64,000 nucleotides of DNA from positions 15,254,501 through 15,318,500 of the forward strand of contig NC_072798.1 in NCBI RefSeq assembly GCF_028583425.1, written 5' to 3'. Source of the DNA: Eublepharis macularius (taxonomy: Eukaryota > Chordata > Lepidosauria > Squamata > Eublepharidae). Below are positions 23,176 through 35,143 of the stretch, in pieces. Positions within the stretch are counted from its first letter, which is position 1. Each line of letters starts with the position of its first letter. Both the position numbers and the translations under genes were made by a program. Below the pieces are notes generated by a model. That model ran no database searches. It had not been told where the DNA came from and saw nothing but the letters and a program-made list of their open reading frames with translations.

Positions 23176-23330
23176 GATTTGAGTCCACAGAACCTTAAAG
23201 ACCAACAAGACTTCCAGGAGATAAATTTTTGAGTTTCGACTCTCGAAAGCTTACACCCTAGAAAATCTTGTGGGTCTTTAAGGTCCTACTGTACTCAAAG
23301 CTTGCTGTTCTACTGTAGGCCAACGCAGCT
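23176..23330 (+). repeat. Copy of the AAGCTTA.. short repeat
   Basis: CTTAAAGACCAACAAGAC, ACTCTCGAAAGCTTACACCC and GTCTTTAAGGTCCTACTG mark a diverged and partly doubled copy of the family at 6163-6289. 23333-23745 continues with degraded GGGTTGCCA-type MITE pieces. Confidence 0.5.
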
Positions 23331-23764
23331 ATTAGGGTTGCCAGTTTTAACTGGGGAATGTTCTGGAGATTTGGGGATGGAACCAAAGAAGGGTGGAGTT
23401 GGGAGGGGGGGGGTCTTCAGCAGAGATGTGATGCCAAAGAGTTCAGCCTCCAAATCTGCCATTTCCTCCAAGGGAACTGGTTTCTATCATTTGCAGATAG
23501 GTTGTAATTCTTGGAGAACTCCAGGCCATATCTGGAGGATGGAAGCCTGATGACTGCCCAACTGAAACTCATCTCCAGTCTACTGAGATCAGTTCCTCTG
23601 GAGAAAATGGCTGCTTTGGAAGCTGGTTGCTATGGCAAGACACCCTGCTAAAGTCCCTCCCTCCCACAATCCCATTCTCCCCAGGCTCCACCCACTTATC
23701 TCCAGAAATTTCCCAACCCAGAGTGGGCAACCTTAAGATGAGGAGAGCATTCTTGTAGAGGAAG

Positions 23765-24188
23765 CAGGGCTAATTTCGAGGGGGAACACGCAGGAATGCT
23801 GTTCCGGCAGTTCCTCAAAGAGGTCACATGTCAGGTAGCCCCGCCCACCTGACTCTCAGCCATTTTGGGTCCGTTTCAGCTTGGATTGGGGCTGAAATGG
23901 CCCAGATCGGGCCTCTGACAGGTGGCGGATCACTCTCCCATTCAGCAGTGGCCCAATCCTGACCATTTTGGGCCCTTTTCAGCTCCTTTTTGCCATTTTG
24001 GGCCGAATTTCAGCCCTTTATGGCCAGGATTGGGTCCAAAACGGCCAGGATAGGTTATGTCAGGGGGTGTGGCATATGCAAATCAGTTATGCTAATGACA
24101 CACTTCTGGTGATGTCAAGGGGCATGGCATATGTAAATCAGTTATGCTAATGAGTTCCTCCAGCTCTTTTTCTACAAAATGACCCCTG
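23765..24188 (+). mobile_element. hAT-like MITE (424 bp)
   Basis: Ends CAGGGCTAATTTCGAGG / CTACAAAATGACCCCTG. Flanks AGAGGAAG and ACAGGGAG match at 6 of 8 positions. The interior has two copies of a GTGGCATATG(C/T)AAATCAG unit near 24070 and 24125. The inverted-orientation copy at 43709-44102 has a perfect 8-bp duplication. Confidence 0.8.
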
Positions 24189-24419
24189 ACAGGGAGTAAA
24201 CTTGCAGTGTAATGAATCAGCTATGGAGGTGACTTTGAGTGGGGATACAGCTTTTCCTACATTCATGGTCTTGTCATCTTAAACCGATATGTTTTCTTGT
24301 GTTGTCCTTTTTCATCCTACACTCCCAGCCAACTGCATTATTGTGTTTTACTAGCAATCTTTGCTCTTATCACATTTCGTACCCCCTTTGCTGACTTACT
24401 GATGTTGTCCTATTTTGCA

Positions 24420-24654
24420 ATTTATTTATTTATTTACTTGCTTCATTTGCACCCCACCTTTCTCCCGGCGGGGACTCAAGGTGGCCTACAGCATTCTCCT
24501 CTCCTCCATTTTTCCTCCCAATCCAGTGAGGTAGGTTAGGTGAGAGGGTGTGACTAGTCAAAGGCGCCCAGCAAGATTCTCTGGCAGAGTGGGGATTCGA
24601 ACCGGGTTCTCCCAGATCTTTGTTTGACGATCTAATGACTACACCGCTCCGGCT
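24420..24654 (-). repeat. tRNA-derived SINE (- strand), full length
   Basis: Tail (TTTA)n, body CACCTTTCTCCCGGCGGGG, head GGGGATTCGAACCGGG..GACTACACCGCTCCGGC. A second, older - strand SINE head/body is at 24771-24918. Confidence 0.85.
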
Positions 24655-24770
24655 TTCATTCAATGATCGATTGAAAAGTTTTGATTGTACTTGTAATCCT
24701 CCTTCAGTCCCAGCAAGAATGGTGGAGTATAAATGAAAATAACAATAATACAATATTGTTCTCTGCTCCG

Positions 24771-24918
24771 TCATTTAACCCTCGCGACAACCCTGTGATG
24801 TTGGTACGACTGAGAATATGTGACTGAAACCCAGCAAACATCCACGGCAGAGCTGGGATCTGAAAGATGATCTCCCGGATTCTAGCCTGACTTCGTAAAC
24901 CATTGCACCAAACTGATG
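24771..24918 (-). repeat. Old SINE fragment (- strand)
   Basis: ACAACCCTGTGATGTTGG, CCCAGCAAACATCCACGG and AAACCATTGCACCAAACTG follow the SINE order in reverse complement. Confidence 0.65.
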
Positions 24919-25394
24919 GTTATCATTTATCTTCCTCTACCAGTTCATCAGTATTTGGGAGTCCGTGGTTCATGCCCTATCAGAGGGGATAATGTTGAGT
25001 CGTGTTTGTCTACTTGAGACGTCTTATACGAGGATGCTCAAGTGTAGGGAGACACAATGTTAGCTGGGAAGCCTAGTTTAAAAACACAAAGCCGAAGGCT
25101 CTGTTAATTTCACCTCTCTACACAATGCTGGCAGAGATCGCTTCTCAGAGGGTTTCAATTTCGGGGAGGTGAAACTGGCATAGCCTTTGGGGAGGCGAAC
25201 ATGAAATTGAATGGAAAGGCAACTGTCTGTTTATTGGATTGTCTCTCCTTTAGCCTTTCTCTGCAATCACTCTGCCTCTCCTTCTGTTTGTAGTCTTGTG
25301 TGTGGGTAATAATCCACAGACGGAGTGAATTACTTCAAGGCTCTGCTCAGAACTGTTTATGCCGCTGTAAATGAGTTACATTACAATCTTATGC

Positions 25395-25850
25395 AGAGAG
25401 ATGCCATGACATAGCGGTTAAAGAATCAGACTAGCATGTCGGAGACCTGGGTTCAAATTCCCACTCTGCCATGGAAGCTCACTGAGTGACATTGAGTCAG
25501 TCCCCGCTCTCTCAGCCTGGGGTTACCAACCTCAAGGCTGGGCCTGGGGCTCCCCTGGAATAACAACCAATCTCTAGATGACAGAGATCAGTTCCTCTCA
25601 GAGGAAATGGCAGGTTTAGAGGCTGGGCTGTATGGCATCACATCCCCTCTGAGGTCTCTCCCTTCCTGAAACGCTGCCCTTCCACGGCACCATTCCTAAA
25701 TCTTCAGGAATGAAGCTGGAGCTGGCAACCCTGTCCCAGTCTAGCGTACCTCGCAGGGTGGTTGTTGTGAGGATTAAGCAGAAGAGGAGAAAACAATATA
25801 AAAAGCTGCTTTGGGTCCCCATCAGGGAGAAAAATGAGCTATAAATAATT
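25395..25850 (+). repeat. SINE interrupted by a hAT-like MITE
   Basis: Head ATGACATAGCGGTTAAAG and GGGTTCAAATTCCCAC B box. The body resumes after 25742 as AGCGTACCTCGCAGGGTGG and ends GCTTTGGGTCCCCATC. Confidence 0.8.
25519..25734. mobile_element. GGGTTGCCA hAT-like MITE nested in SINE
   Basis: Ends GGGGTTACCAACC / GCTGGCAACCCTGT. The host SINE normally reads CTCAGCCTAGCCTACC, so flanks CTCAGCCT (25511-25518) and CCCAGTCT (25735-25742) are an 8-bp duplication with two mutations. Confidence 0.75.
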
Positions 25851-26084
25851 TTAAAAAGAGTTATTCAAATCTAAGCCCAACGAGATTGCACAGGAACAGC
25901 CCATAAAATTTTTGCTGTTTTAGATACTTCAGGCTAACAGGGCTATTCCTCTAGGATTTGTCACTCATTTATAACATTTTGTACAGTACAGTCCAATTAT
26001 TAACAGTGGCTTTGCATTAACGCCTGCTGTTTATTTTGGATCCACAGTTAAAATTAAAGGCAGGGAAGTGTGGTATGTGGGACT

Positions 26085-26245
26085 GAGGCCTGGGTGACCT
26101 TGGGCCAGTCACTCACCCTTAGCCCAGCCTACCTCACAGGGTTGTTGTGTCGGTCACATTGGAGGTGGAGAACCATTTCTGGCACCTGAGCTCCTTGAAG
26201 GAAGGGCAAGAAATAGATAGATAAACAGTAATAAGTAAATAGAAT
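26085..26245 (+). repeat. SINE 3' part
   Basis: CCTGGGTGACCTTGGGCCAG and CCTACCTCACAGGGTTGTTG are SINE body sequence; the head is lost. Confidence 0.65.
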
Positions 26246-26474
26246 CTTGTTATAATAAAGCCTGAACATTTGATTTTTCACAGAATCTAAATAATTTTGT
26301 CTCATCAGTCAGGGTAGGCCAACGTTCCAAAATATCTGTTTAAAATGTCCATTATATCATGCCCCCCAATCATATTCAGGTTTCACACCAGTAATCAATT
26401 GATCGATCGATCATCTTCAGGAAAACATACCTTTAACATTTTCTTTTGATTGTTCAGATAGGTGTATAATTAGA

Positions 26475-26697
26475 GTTGCCAACTATAAGCCAGGAAAATT
26501 CCTGGAGATTTTAAGGGGTAGAACCTGGGGATAGAGGAGTCTGTGGCAGGGAGGAAACTCAGTGGGGTTTAATGCAGTAAAGTCCACCCTCCAAATCAGC
26601 CATTTGTTCTAGAGGGTCTGGTCTCTGTCTTCTGGATAGCAGTTGTAATTCCAAGAGAATGCCAGCCGCCTCCACCTGGAGGTTGGCAACCCCATGT
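26475..26697. mobile_element. GGGTTGCCA hAT-like MITE copy
   Basis: GAGTTGCCAACTATAAGCC at the left and GGAGGTTGGCAACCCC at the right, interior as in 28446-28663. TGTATAA occurs next to both ends. Confidence 0.65.
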
Positions 26698-28437
26698 ATA
26701 ACATTGAGGATTTCTTGCACAGGTTGTATCCTTGGAGAAAACCAGCCATTTATTTTTATGGAAGTTATGTGGTATGAAAATTCCCATTGTGGTTTTGTAC
26801 AATCAGTCTAGGACATCTTATGTGAGCATGTCCAGATGGCACTGGAGATCAGAGACAAGACAACATTCTGAAGGTGGCTGTTTTGAACATGTTGCCAAAA
26901 GCTGCTATGGCATAGCATTTAAGTTGTTGGGCTGTGAATCAGCATTCTGCTGGTTCGGAGGACCCCCTACTCCCAGCCATTGCTCCCTGCTGCCACTCAC
27001 CTGGCTGGCGGCGGGGAAAGGCCCAGGTAGCAGATCTGGGAGGCCGCCACGCAGCAGCTGCGCTCCCTCAGGCACCAATGACATCACTTCCGGAAGTGAT
27101 GTCATCATGCCTGCCAGGACTATGCGTGTGCTTTGGGCACACGTGAAGAAGTTTCAGCAAGGTAAGTGCCAGCCGACAGGTACACCCCTCCTCCTGCTGG
27201 GAGGGTAAGGGAACCTGCCAAGCCTATCTCAAAGATTAAGAGGAGGAATCTTGGTAGGACAATTTACTGGTTTCTGAAAGTAACTCAGAAAAAAAATCTT
27301 GAACCTACTTCCCCGCTCTGGGATTCCCTAGGCTCAATTCATGTTCATGGAGATTCATGAAGGCACCTGGCCTCAACCTTGTCCATGTCTGGTTCCTTTC
27401 TTGGGTATATCTGGAGTCTACCAAGGCTCTCTGTTTCCACTGTGGGGTTGACTGCAGCAGAGTGATCTTTTGCCAGCCTTATTGAGGCAGGGCTTTCGGG
27501 GCAGATGTGGCTTAATGTGTACAAAGGTGCCTTCAAAGAAATGTCCACACCTATGGCACGCCCGAACATTGCAATCTCTTCAAAAATCTCTTGGCACGTG
27601 TAAAGATAATAGAGCAAGAAGGCTACACCTTGTTCTTATCCATGGTGCAATTTAATCTGGTCACACACAAGCTCACATCCTTCAAAACATGATGGTATCA
27701 ACAGGCAATATTTATTTACGTTAGTTTCTCCTAATATGCATGTGGCTAAGAGTGCCATCCTAACAGACCTTCTAAGCTCATGGACTTCAGTGGGCTTGAA
27801 AGGGCCTAACTCTGTTAGGATGGCACTGCAATTCACCTGTTTGTAAAGAACTACAGGGTTAGAGCAGCGATATTCAGCGGTACTCACTCCTCAGCTTGAG
27901 GAAAACCACATTCACATTTTCTACCAACCAAAAGAACCACATCTACATACCCTGTGTGCCCCCCCCCCGACCAAACACAATAATATAAAATAACTAGTAA
28001 TATTAAATATATAACTATAACCTTTCAAATTACCAGAGTATCTCTGAGCATGTAGGGTTTATCTCTCCCCACTACTTTAGCCGGTATCTGAAGTGAGGGG
28101 AAGGGCTTTCCTCTCTGCCTTTCTGCTCTCTCCTCAGCATGAGGCACAATAGCCCAGGCAAGCGACTGAGATGGCCAAGGTGCCCAGAAGAGAGCAAGCT
28201 GGCTACGGAGAAAGGGAAGTTAAATCACCCCCCCCCCCACACACACACACACACCGGGGTGAGCTTGCTCTTTTCCTGGGTGGATGTCCTTGTGGTGGTT
28301 TCACTCTAGGGTTGCCACCAGCATCGCCAGTGACATGATCATGCCCCACAAATGGCTAAAGTGTCCCTGACAATGCACTGAAATCACTTCTGGTTACAAA
28401 GAGCAGTGGCAGGAAGAGCCTGCTGGTGGTGGTGGCA
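26698..28437. other. Intergenic, mostly unrecognised
   Basis: A SINE head fragment at about 26906-26960, the palindrome at 27079-27104, a diverged 85-bp palindromic repeat at 27741-27837, and poly-C/(CA)n at 27960 and 28228-28255. No exon recognised. Confidence 0.4.
27079..27104. other. 26-bp perfect palindrome with CRE-like and ETS-like motifs
   Basis: TGACATCACTTCC followed by its exact complement. TGACATCA resembles a CRE half-palindrome and GGAAGTGA an ETS site; related TCACTTC(C/T)GG strings recur near 28755, 29430, 37390 and 37455. Confidence 0.6.
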
Positions 28438-28445
28438 TATGGCTA

Positions 28446-28663
28446 GGGTTGCCAACCTCCAGTTGGTGGCTGGAGATCTCCTGGAATTACAACTGATCTC
28501 CTGGTGACAGAGATCACTTCCCCCGGAGAAAATGGCTGTCTTGGAAGGTGGACTCTATGGCATTATAGCCAGTTGAAGCCCCTCTCCCTCCCATACGCCC
28601 CCCCTCTCCACACTACCCCCCCCCCCAATCTCCAGGAATTTCCCAACCAGGAGCTGGCAACCC
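28446..28663. mobile_element. GGGTTGCCA hAT-like MITE (218 bp) with perfect 8-bp TSD
   Basis: Ends GGGTTGCCAACCTCC / GGAGCTGGCAACCC. TATGGCTA is duplicated exactly at 28438-28445 and 28664-28671. This is the best-bounded copy of a family also at 1280, 25519, 26475, 31674, 34195, 55883 and 57872. Confidence 0.88.
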
Positions 28664-28671
28664 TATGGCTA

Positions 28672-29754
28672 GGGCTGCAGGTGGAGCCTGGCAACCAGTG
28701 GGAAGGTTGGGGGCAGAGATGGGAAGGGGGTAATGCCAATTATATCAGTGAATCCAACGACATCACTTCTGGCTACAACCTGGAAGTGACAATGGTAGCT
28801 CTTCAAATCACTGCAGCTCTGTGGGAAAACTCTATTGTGATTCCTAGAGCTATCATTGCCACTTGCCAGCAATTAGGCTGGAGCTTTTTTCTTTATTTTT
28901 CTCTCAACACACCTCGGAGTGGCAGCAGGCAACAGATCAAATCCCCAGGAGCTTGCCCACCATAAGCAGGCAATTGGTAAGCAGACCTATGGCCACACTA
29001 TTTTATGTTCTTCTCTGTGGCTCTCCTCCTGGCAGCTGGGATGAAGAGAAGGGTGTGAGGTTTGTTGGAGTGGATGGCCCTTTACTTCTAAGTCTGGCAC
29101 AAGACCCACCACTGAGGGTCACTCACAGCTCTCCTGCCCTCCAGTGTTTCAAGGTGGGAACCACCTGCGACCCACCCATCTTACTGGGAAATGGCCTTGG
29201 CCACATTCCTGGAACATGGTTGAAGTGCCAGATTGGGGGAGAGTGCTCAGAAGAGCTGCAGGTGGCATGTCAAAAAGCCGTATGTGGCTCCAGAGCCAGT
29301 GATTGAGTATCCCGGGGTTTATCCACCAGGTATCCTCCTGGTCTCTCCCTTGCTGGTCCCTTGCTTGCTGGTCCATTGAGCTGGGGACTTTTTTTTCTCA
29401 AGTGTGTTGCACTGGTGATATGATGTCACTACCAGTGAATACCCGGAAGTGATGTCATGAGTCATGACATCAGTGCAACGCTCTGGAATTTAGATATTAC
29501 TTTATGGTTGTCCAAATACTAGAGCACAGTGCAACATCATTTCCTCCCCCCCCCCATCCCTGCCCCCTTCCTCTCTGGCCAGTTTCCAGCCATACCTGGG
29601 TTAGATCCTTCATAAAGTTCATGGCTGAGTCTCCCAGAGGGTTAAGTGTTCCTGCAGGCATGTTGCATTTAATCCAGTTGCTATGGGTTTCATAATGTGA
29701 TCATCAAGAATCACTTCTGAACATCTTTCAATTAGCAATCACCACTGGAATGAA
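28672..29754. other. Intergenic, no recognised gene
   Basis: Contains repeated TGACATCACTTC-type strings (28755, 29430-29470) and a poly-C run near 29548. Open frames here lack family features. Confidence 0.4.
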
Positions 29755-29855
29755 GAAAATAAACAGGAATCCAGTGGCTCCTTAAAGACTAACAACACTT
29801 ACTGCCACTTAAGCTTTTGTGAGTCAGACCTCACTTCATCAGCGGCATCTGAACG
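29755..29855 (-). repeat. Copy of the AAGCTT../AAAGACTAACAA repeat (- strand)
   Basis: AATCCAGTGGCTCCTTAAAG, CTTAAGCTTTTGTGAGTCAG and CTCACTTCATCAG match the reverse complement of the 6163-6289 family. Confidence 0.6.
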
Positions 29856-30006
29856 CAGAAAGCTTTGAGACTGAAGTTGTTTTGTTTGTCTTTGATTTGC
29901 TAAAGAAACCTACCCTAACAGATGGATTCTTTGGAAGACTCAGACCCTAGCCTGAACAAGTGAGCCTAAGGGACTTGAACAAAACCCCAAGAAATCTAAG
30001 GGTCAA

Positions 30007-30119
<113 letters not shown>

Positions 30120-30560
30120 TAACACTTCTGCTTCAGTGACTGTGGAGAAGTTCAGAAGTGAGTGAAACTAGGTGAACGCAAGTTTTGCAATGCAATAGAG
30201 TAATCTCCACCTTTCAAAGGAGGCAGGTCCCGGGCATTGAAGTTAACCTGGCTGGCTGCCCCGACTCGAACAAGCAACATTGACTAGCACGCTAGCAGAC
30301 TGAATAGCAGAAGTAAGTTCCCTTTTGATCTTTCTTTGTCTCAATCATTTGTGCTTTCCCCTAGAGAGAAAAGGATTTATTATTTGGAGAAACATCTCAG
30401 CTGTATATAATTATATATATAAATGAAGTTTTGTTTTGGGATTGCTTACAATGTAGCTGGCTCTTTTTAAGTCTACAAAAATGGGTATAAAATTAGATGG
30501 GTAAACAATGTGATCCTTTGGGTGTCTTTATTTATTTAAGTTAGCTAATTATTTATTGTG

Positions 30561-30746
30561 GAGGGAAGGTGGCATGGTATAGCCCAGTATCATCACATCT
30601 CAGAAGCTAAGCAGCGTTAGTAGTACTTGGATGAGCAACCACCAAAGAAGACTCTGCAGAAGAAGGCAATAGAAAACCACCTCTGCTTTTTTACTTGCCT
30701 TGAAAGCCTCTTGTTGGGCTTGCCATATGTCAATTCTGACTTGATG

Positions 30747-30750
<4 letters not shown>
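30561..30750 (+). repeat. 5S rRNA-derived SINE
   Basis: CATCTCAGAAGCTAAGCAG and TACTTGGATGAGCAACC are remnants of 5S boxes A and C. The body GAAGACTCTGCAGAAGAAGG..AAACCACCTCTGC and 3' end GACTTGATGGCAC are shared with 34577-34766 and 41944-42145. It runs straight into an (AC)n tract. Confidence 0.8.

Positions 30751-30799
<49 letters not shown>
30749..30799. repeat. (AC)n microsatellite
   Basis: About 25 AC units at the 3' end of the 5S-derived SINE. Confidence 0.97.
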
Positions 30800-30802
<3 letters not shown>

Positions 30803-31107
30803 ATTTATTGTAACTTGCTCATCATAAACTTTCTTAAAATTTGCAGAGTTTCTTTTCAACCCTGTGTTTGTTATGTCAGAGTTCTTGTTCTTCTGTCACT
30901 TCATGGTCACAACAAGAATTATAAAAGAAGAAAAATTAGATTTTTTTAAACATGTTAGGCTGAGTCCAGCTGGGGTAAGAATGTGCAAGCCCTCTTTAAA
31001 GACAAATTTACAAAGGCTGGGGCTATCAGCAGCTAAGAGCCATAATAGTTAAATAGAACCTCCATAGTCATAGGTAGTATACCTTTGAATATCAGTTGCT
31101 GGGAAAC

Positions 31108-31240
31108 GGCCCTTCTCGCTTTCACGGCCAGAGAACGATGGTTGTTGTGGATTTTCCGGGCTGTATAGCCGTGGTCTTGGCATTGTATGCCAAGACCATG
31201 GCTATACAGCCCGGAAAATCCACAACAACCATGGCCGTTC
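31108..31240. mobile_element. Small foldback: tips of the 9808-10100 element
   Basis: Arms of 46 bp (31138-31183 and 31187-31232, one mismatch) made of GGTTGTTGTGG..CCGTGGTCTTGGCAT, identical in type to the outer arms at 9808. The tail GAGAACG..CCGTGAAAGC lies on the left in reverse orientation. Confidence 0.8.
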
Positions 31241-31673
31241 TCTTGTTGCTTTACTAAAAACTAAAAGGAATCGCATTGCTCTTTAACAGATTTTTTGAAA
31301 CAGAGGATCCACATAGTCAGGTGAGCAGTGGATTTTGTCCACAGAAATATGTAGCTAGCTGAAATGTACCTCTTGTCATTCACATTTTTTTCTTTCCATC
31401 TACGGTATGTATATAATCTGCAAATTGGGAATCCATTTCCTACAGCTCATGAAGATCTAAAGCTGTTTGCTTTGATAAATCTTTTCATCCTTAAGATGCC
31501 GCGCGTTTTTGACTGCCGCCACAGACTAACAGCCCAGTTCTCCTGTGCAGAATTGCAGCAGTCTAAGTTCATTGAAATCAATGGGATCGAATTGGAGTCA
31601 CTGCAGAGGATCACGCTGTAACACGGCTGCCCCTAAGGTTGCCTGCTGGCCTGGAGAAAAATTAGGGTTGCCG

Positions 31674-32074
31674 GCTCCAAGCTGGGAAATTCCTGGAGAT
31701 TTGGGGTGGGGGGGCAGTGAAGCCTGGAGAAAGTGGGGCTTGGGGAGGGAAAGGACTTTAGCATGGTATAATTCCATATAGTCTACCCTCCAAAGCAACC
31801 ATTTTCTCCAGGTAAACCGATCTCTGTGGCCTGGAGATCAGTTGTAATTTATTTCCCAATATTTGTTTAAATAGCCTGCTCCTGGACTATTTTAATGATT
31901 TTTAAAAAATTATTATTGAGTTTATGTTTTTGTGATTTTAATGTATTTTTTAATGTCGTTAGCCGCCCTGAGCCCATCCGTGGGGAGAGCGGGGTATAAA
32001 TCGAATAAAATAAATAAATAAAATAATAAGTAATTCCAGGAGATCTCCAGCCACCACCCGGAGGCTGGCAACCC
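31674..32074. mobile_element. GGGTTGCCA hAT-like MITE split by an L2 3' end
   Basis: Left part 31674-31849 and right part 32030-32074 (GGAGATCTCCAGCC..GGCTGGCAACCC) are one MITE. The inserted segment is an L2 tail. Confidence 0.75.
31850..32029 (+). mobile_element. L2 LINE 3' tail nested in MITE
   Basis: AGCCGCCCTGAGCCC..GGGGTATAAATC and an (AATA)n tail are an L2 3' end. GTAATT at 31844-31849 and 32030-32035 is the duplicated target. Confidence 0.75.
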
Positions 32075-32452
32075 TAAGGAAAACGTACTGCCTGTTTAAT
32101 AGAGATTTAATGAGTGGGGCTGCCCGGCTGCAGTGGCGGGTCTTGAGGGACAATGGAACGGCAGTTTTTCATTATGCATATTAATTACGGCATAGAATTG
32201 TATTTTCTGTCTCAAGGACCCCAAAATATGTGACAAGTGGAATCAGACTGAGGGTCGATCTTTTCACTTACACGTCTCTCAGAGTGGCCCTCCAGTAGCT
32301 TCTTGGAAGCTCACATCAGGACATAAGAGAAGCAGCTCTCCCTGTTGATAGTTTCCGCTAGGTACACGGCCTTTAAATATGGACGTTTTCTCTAACTGAT
32401 AGACCCTCTGGTAGACCTGTCCTCCATGAACTTTTCAAAGCTCCTTTTATCA

Positions 32453-32676
32453 CCAAGTGACGCCTGACACAGATTGGACACTTGTCAGCTTCCCTCAAGT
32501 TTTGGCGGGAAATGTAGGCAGCTTGGCGGAATGTTGGACAAGTGACAGTTGAAAAGTCCATTGGACAGCAGTCGGAGAGCCAAGCTGCGAGACCAGGATG
32601 CCTACATTTCCCATCAAAACTTGAGGGAAGCTGACTAGTGTCCAACCTGTGTCAGGTGTCACTTGTGGTCCCGCTC
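32453..32676. mobile_element. Foldback MITE, 234-bp type, ends damaged
   Basis: Interior CCCTCAAGTTTTGGCGGG..GCCTACATTTCCC as in 2428-2661. The left TIR is reduced to CCAAGTGACGCC; the right reads CACTTGTGGTCCCGCTC. Confidence 0.65.
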
Positions 32677-32952
32677 TTTAAGACATCAGCTATATCTTGC
32701 GGCAGTGAATTCCATTCCATTGATTCTCCATTGTGGGAAGAAGCAATTTATTTTCTCCACCTTAAATTTGCTGCGAGTATCATTGAATGCCCCTGGGTTG
32801 GATCCAGCAATCTGCTTGCACAAGGATTACAGATCTACCAGGTTTCCCTGTCCCCACAGCAGTCCTTTTCAACAATAGAGAAGTTGATTCCTGCAGTTGT
32901 GTGACCCATGTGTCACCTTATTCATCACACAAGATTAAGAACATTACTACAT

Positions 32953-33040
32953 TAACAGTAAAACCCTAAACAGAGTTACTCCAATCTAAGCCCAATGGAC
33001 TTAGACTGGAGTAACTCTGCTTAGGATTTCACTGAAAATG
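32953..33040. repeat. About 85-bp palindromic repeat copy
   Basis: ACCCTAAACAGAGTTACTCC and GGAGTAACTCTGCTTAGG around AAGCCCAATGGACTT. Confidence 0.75.
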
Positions 33041-33425
33041 ACTTTAATTTTTAAATGAATAAGTAAAGAACAATAAAGAGAGCTAACAAACCGCAAAACA
33101 AACATCGAATGGAGCTGACAGATAACAGATAAATCACATTATCCAGTCATCGGGTTATATCCTGAAGCTTGCAGGAACAAAAGTGATCCTAGATTCCTTG
33201 AAGTTAACGTAATCCTTGATAAACAACAGGATGATTAGGTTACTGTAGGCCTCCACTAGGAGGTTCTTAGTAAGACATAATAAAGGGATGGCTATCCACC
33301 AGGCTATTCCTGTTCCGATTAGGGAGAATAAAAAGGCTACTCTTTGAAAGACTTCAGACGCTTTACGAGTAGAAGTTTAAGGGAACAGCCTTCTCCCGCT
33401 TTTATCCAGGCTGTCAGCTTCTTCA
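33041..33425. other. Intergenic, no recognised feature
   Basis: Nothing identified before the L2 remnant. Confidence 0.4.
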
Positions 33426-33720
33426 CCCGTCCTCCGCCCAAGGAGCAGTTTCATACCTTGGGAGTGCTCCTGGAACGAGGCCTCTTGTTGGATAAACAGG
33501 TGGCTGTGGTTGCCAAGGGTGCCTTTTCCCTCTGTGTTTATATGTGTTTTTATTGAACTGTTTTTAAATACTGTTTTAAATGTTGTTTTACATTAAAATT
33601 GTTTTTAAGAGTTGTTTTAAATTGTTTGGTAGTATTTCTAATGTTTTGCTGTCTTGGGGGGTCCCTGTTTTGGTTAGAAAGGTGGCATACAAATCATTTC
33701 AATAAATAAATAAATAAAAC
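33426..33720 (+). mobile_element. L2 LINE with internal deletion
   Basis: An L2 coding piece (CCTTGGGAGTGCTCCTGG, GTGGTTGCCAAGGGTGCC, as at 2790-2880) joins directly to an L2 3' UTR with an (AATA)n tail. About 550 bp of ORF is missing. Confidence 0.7.
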
Positions 33721-34190
33721 ATATGGAGCAATAGCTACATGGACTTATAGAGAGGAAGCTGAAGGGAGCGAAATCACTTCCATTAATGCAGTTCTTCAGG
33801 TCAGACTAAAAGCAATAAAAACAGCATTAATGAAGGCAAACTAGGATTTGAGCATCCGCGAGTTGAATCTGAGGTTCACATAGAGGAAATGTAGCTAAAA
33901 TAAATAGTGATTTTGCGTTAGGTCTGAAGAGAGCCGTTGCGTATGGAGTGACACAAAAATTTCTGTCTCCGATTTTATAACCATGGTAATTTATTCACAC
34001 ATTGAAGAAGGCATTGCAGGAAGCAGGAATTTAACTTGCAAGAATTCAGGCCTTAGGCGGAGAAAGGTTTGCTTCAATCTATTGAAGCCTCGAGGTGGTG
34101 ATATTTCCTGATTGCTGAACATGTCTTCATTCCCTGCGACACTCACCAGATCATTGTCTCTGTTCTAAAGGTGCTTCCCAGATACGCCTG
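33721..34190. other. Intergenic, no recognised feature
   Basis: Nothing identified. Confidence 0.4.
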
Positions 34191-34194
34191 AGAA

Positions 34195-34402
34195 TTTTGG
34201 GTTGGGAAATTCCCAGAAATTTAGATGGTGGCACCTGAGGATGGCAGGGTTTGGAGATAGGTTTGGACCTCAGTGTGGTATAATGCTATGGAGTTCGTCC
34301 TCCAAAGCAGCCATTTTCTCCAGGGGAACTGCTGTCTCTAATCTGGAGACTAGATGTAATTCTGGGTGATTTCCATTCCCCACATGGAGGTTGGCAACCC
34401 TA
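34195..34402. mobile_element. GGGTTGCCA hAT-like MITE copy, left end worn
   Basis: GGGTTGGGAAATTCCC left, GGAGGTTGGCAACCC right, interior CCAAAGCAGCCATTTTCTCC. Confidence 0.65.
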
Positions 34403-34576
34403 CAGCCTACAAATGGGTAAGGACAACATCTGCTTGTATCTGAGAATCTTCTGCTGTGGCTCCCACCTTTTGGAGCTTACCTGATAAAATCAGGAAATGC
34501 TTTCATTGTTGCTCAGAAGGTGTAAAACAGAATTGTTTAGGAGGGTATTTGTGCAAAGAGAACAGACATATGGAAG

Positions 34577-34766
34577 GAGGGAAGGCAGCATGGTATAGCT
34601 CAATCTTGTCAGATCTCATAAACTAGTAAGCATGGTTGGTACTTGCATTTGAGGTCTCCAGGGAAGACTCTGTAGAAAAAAGCAATGACAAACCATTTCT
34701 GCTTCTCACTTGCCTGGAAAGCCCCTCCCTGGGGCCGCCATAAATTTATGGTGACTTGATGGCACA
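34577..34766 (+). repeat. 5S rRNA-derived SINE
   Basis: GTCAGATCTCATAAACTAGT carries a decayed box A. The body CAGGGAAGACTCTGTAG and the end GGTGACTTGATGGCAC match the copies at 30561 and 41944. Confidence 0.8.
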
Positions 34767-35143
34767 TAGGTAGGAATGTGAGGAAATTGAAGAGTTCAAG
34801 AGGGCATCTTGTACTGGAAGAGGGCTTCTTGTTTTGGAAACGTCGCTGTCACAAATTCTCTGTGGATTTTTTTAAATTGTATATTTTTTTTATTTTATAA
34901 AGCAGAACAATAATATGGAGGATACTGAAAAGAAAAAAGAGGGATTATATATCATAATGATGCAAATCAGAAATAATTATATATAACATCATCTTCACTA
35001 AATGTAATGCTTTGCAGATTGAAGTGTCTTTCTTTGTTGCTTGAGAATTGTAATCTGCTTTGGTGAATTTCAACCAAACAGTTCCTAGAATCTTTTATAA
35101 TAAGATGTCCAAATTATGTGCCCTTCACTATTAGTCCATGAAT

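Noticed and set aside
30561-30750. Functional 5S rRNA gene
   Set aside because: Only fragments of 5S boxes remain, joined to a SINE body with a repeat tail.
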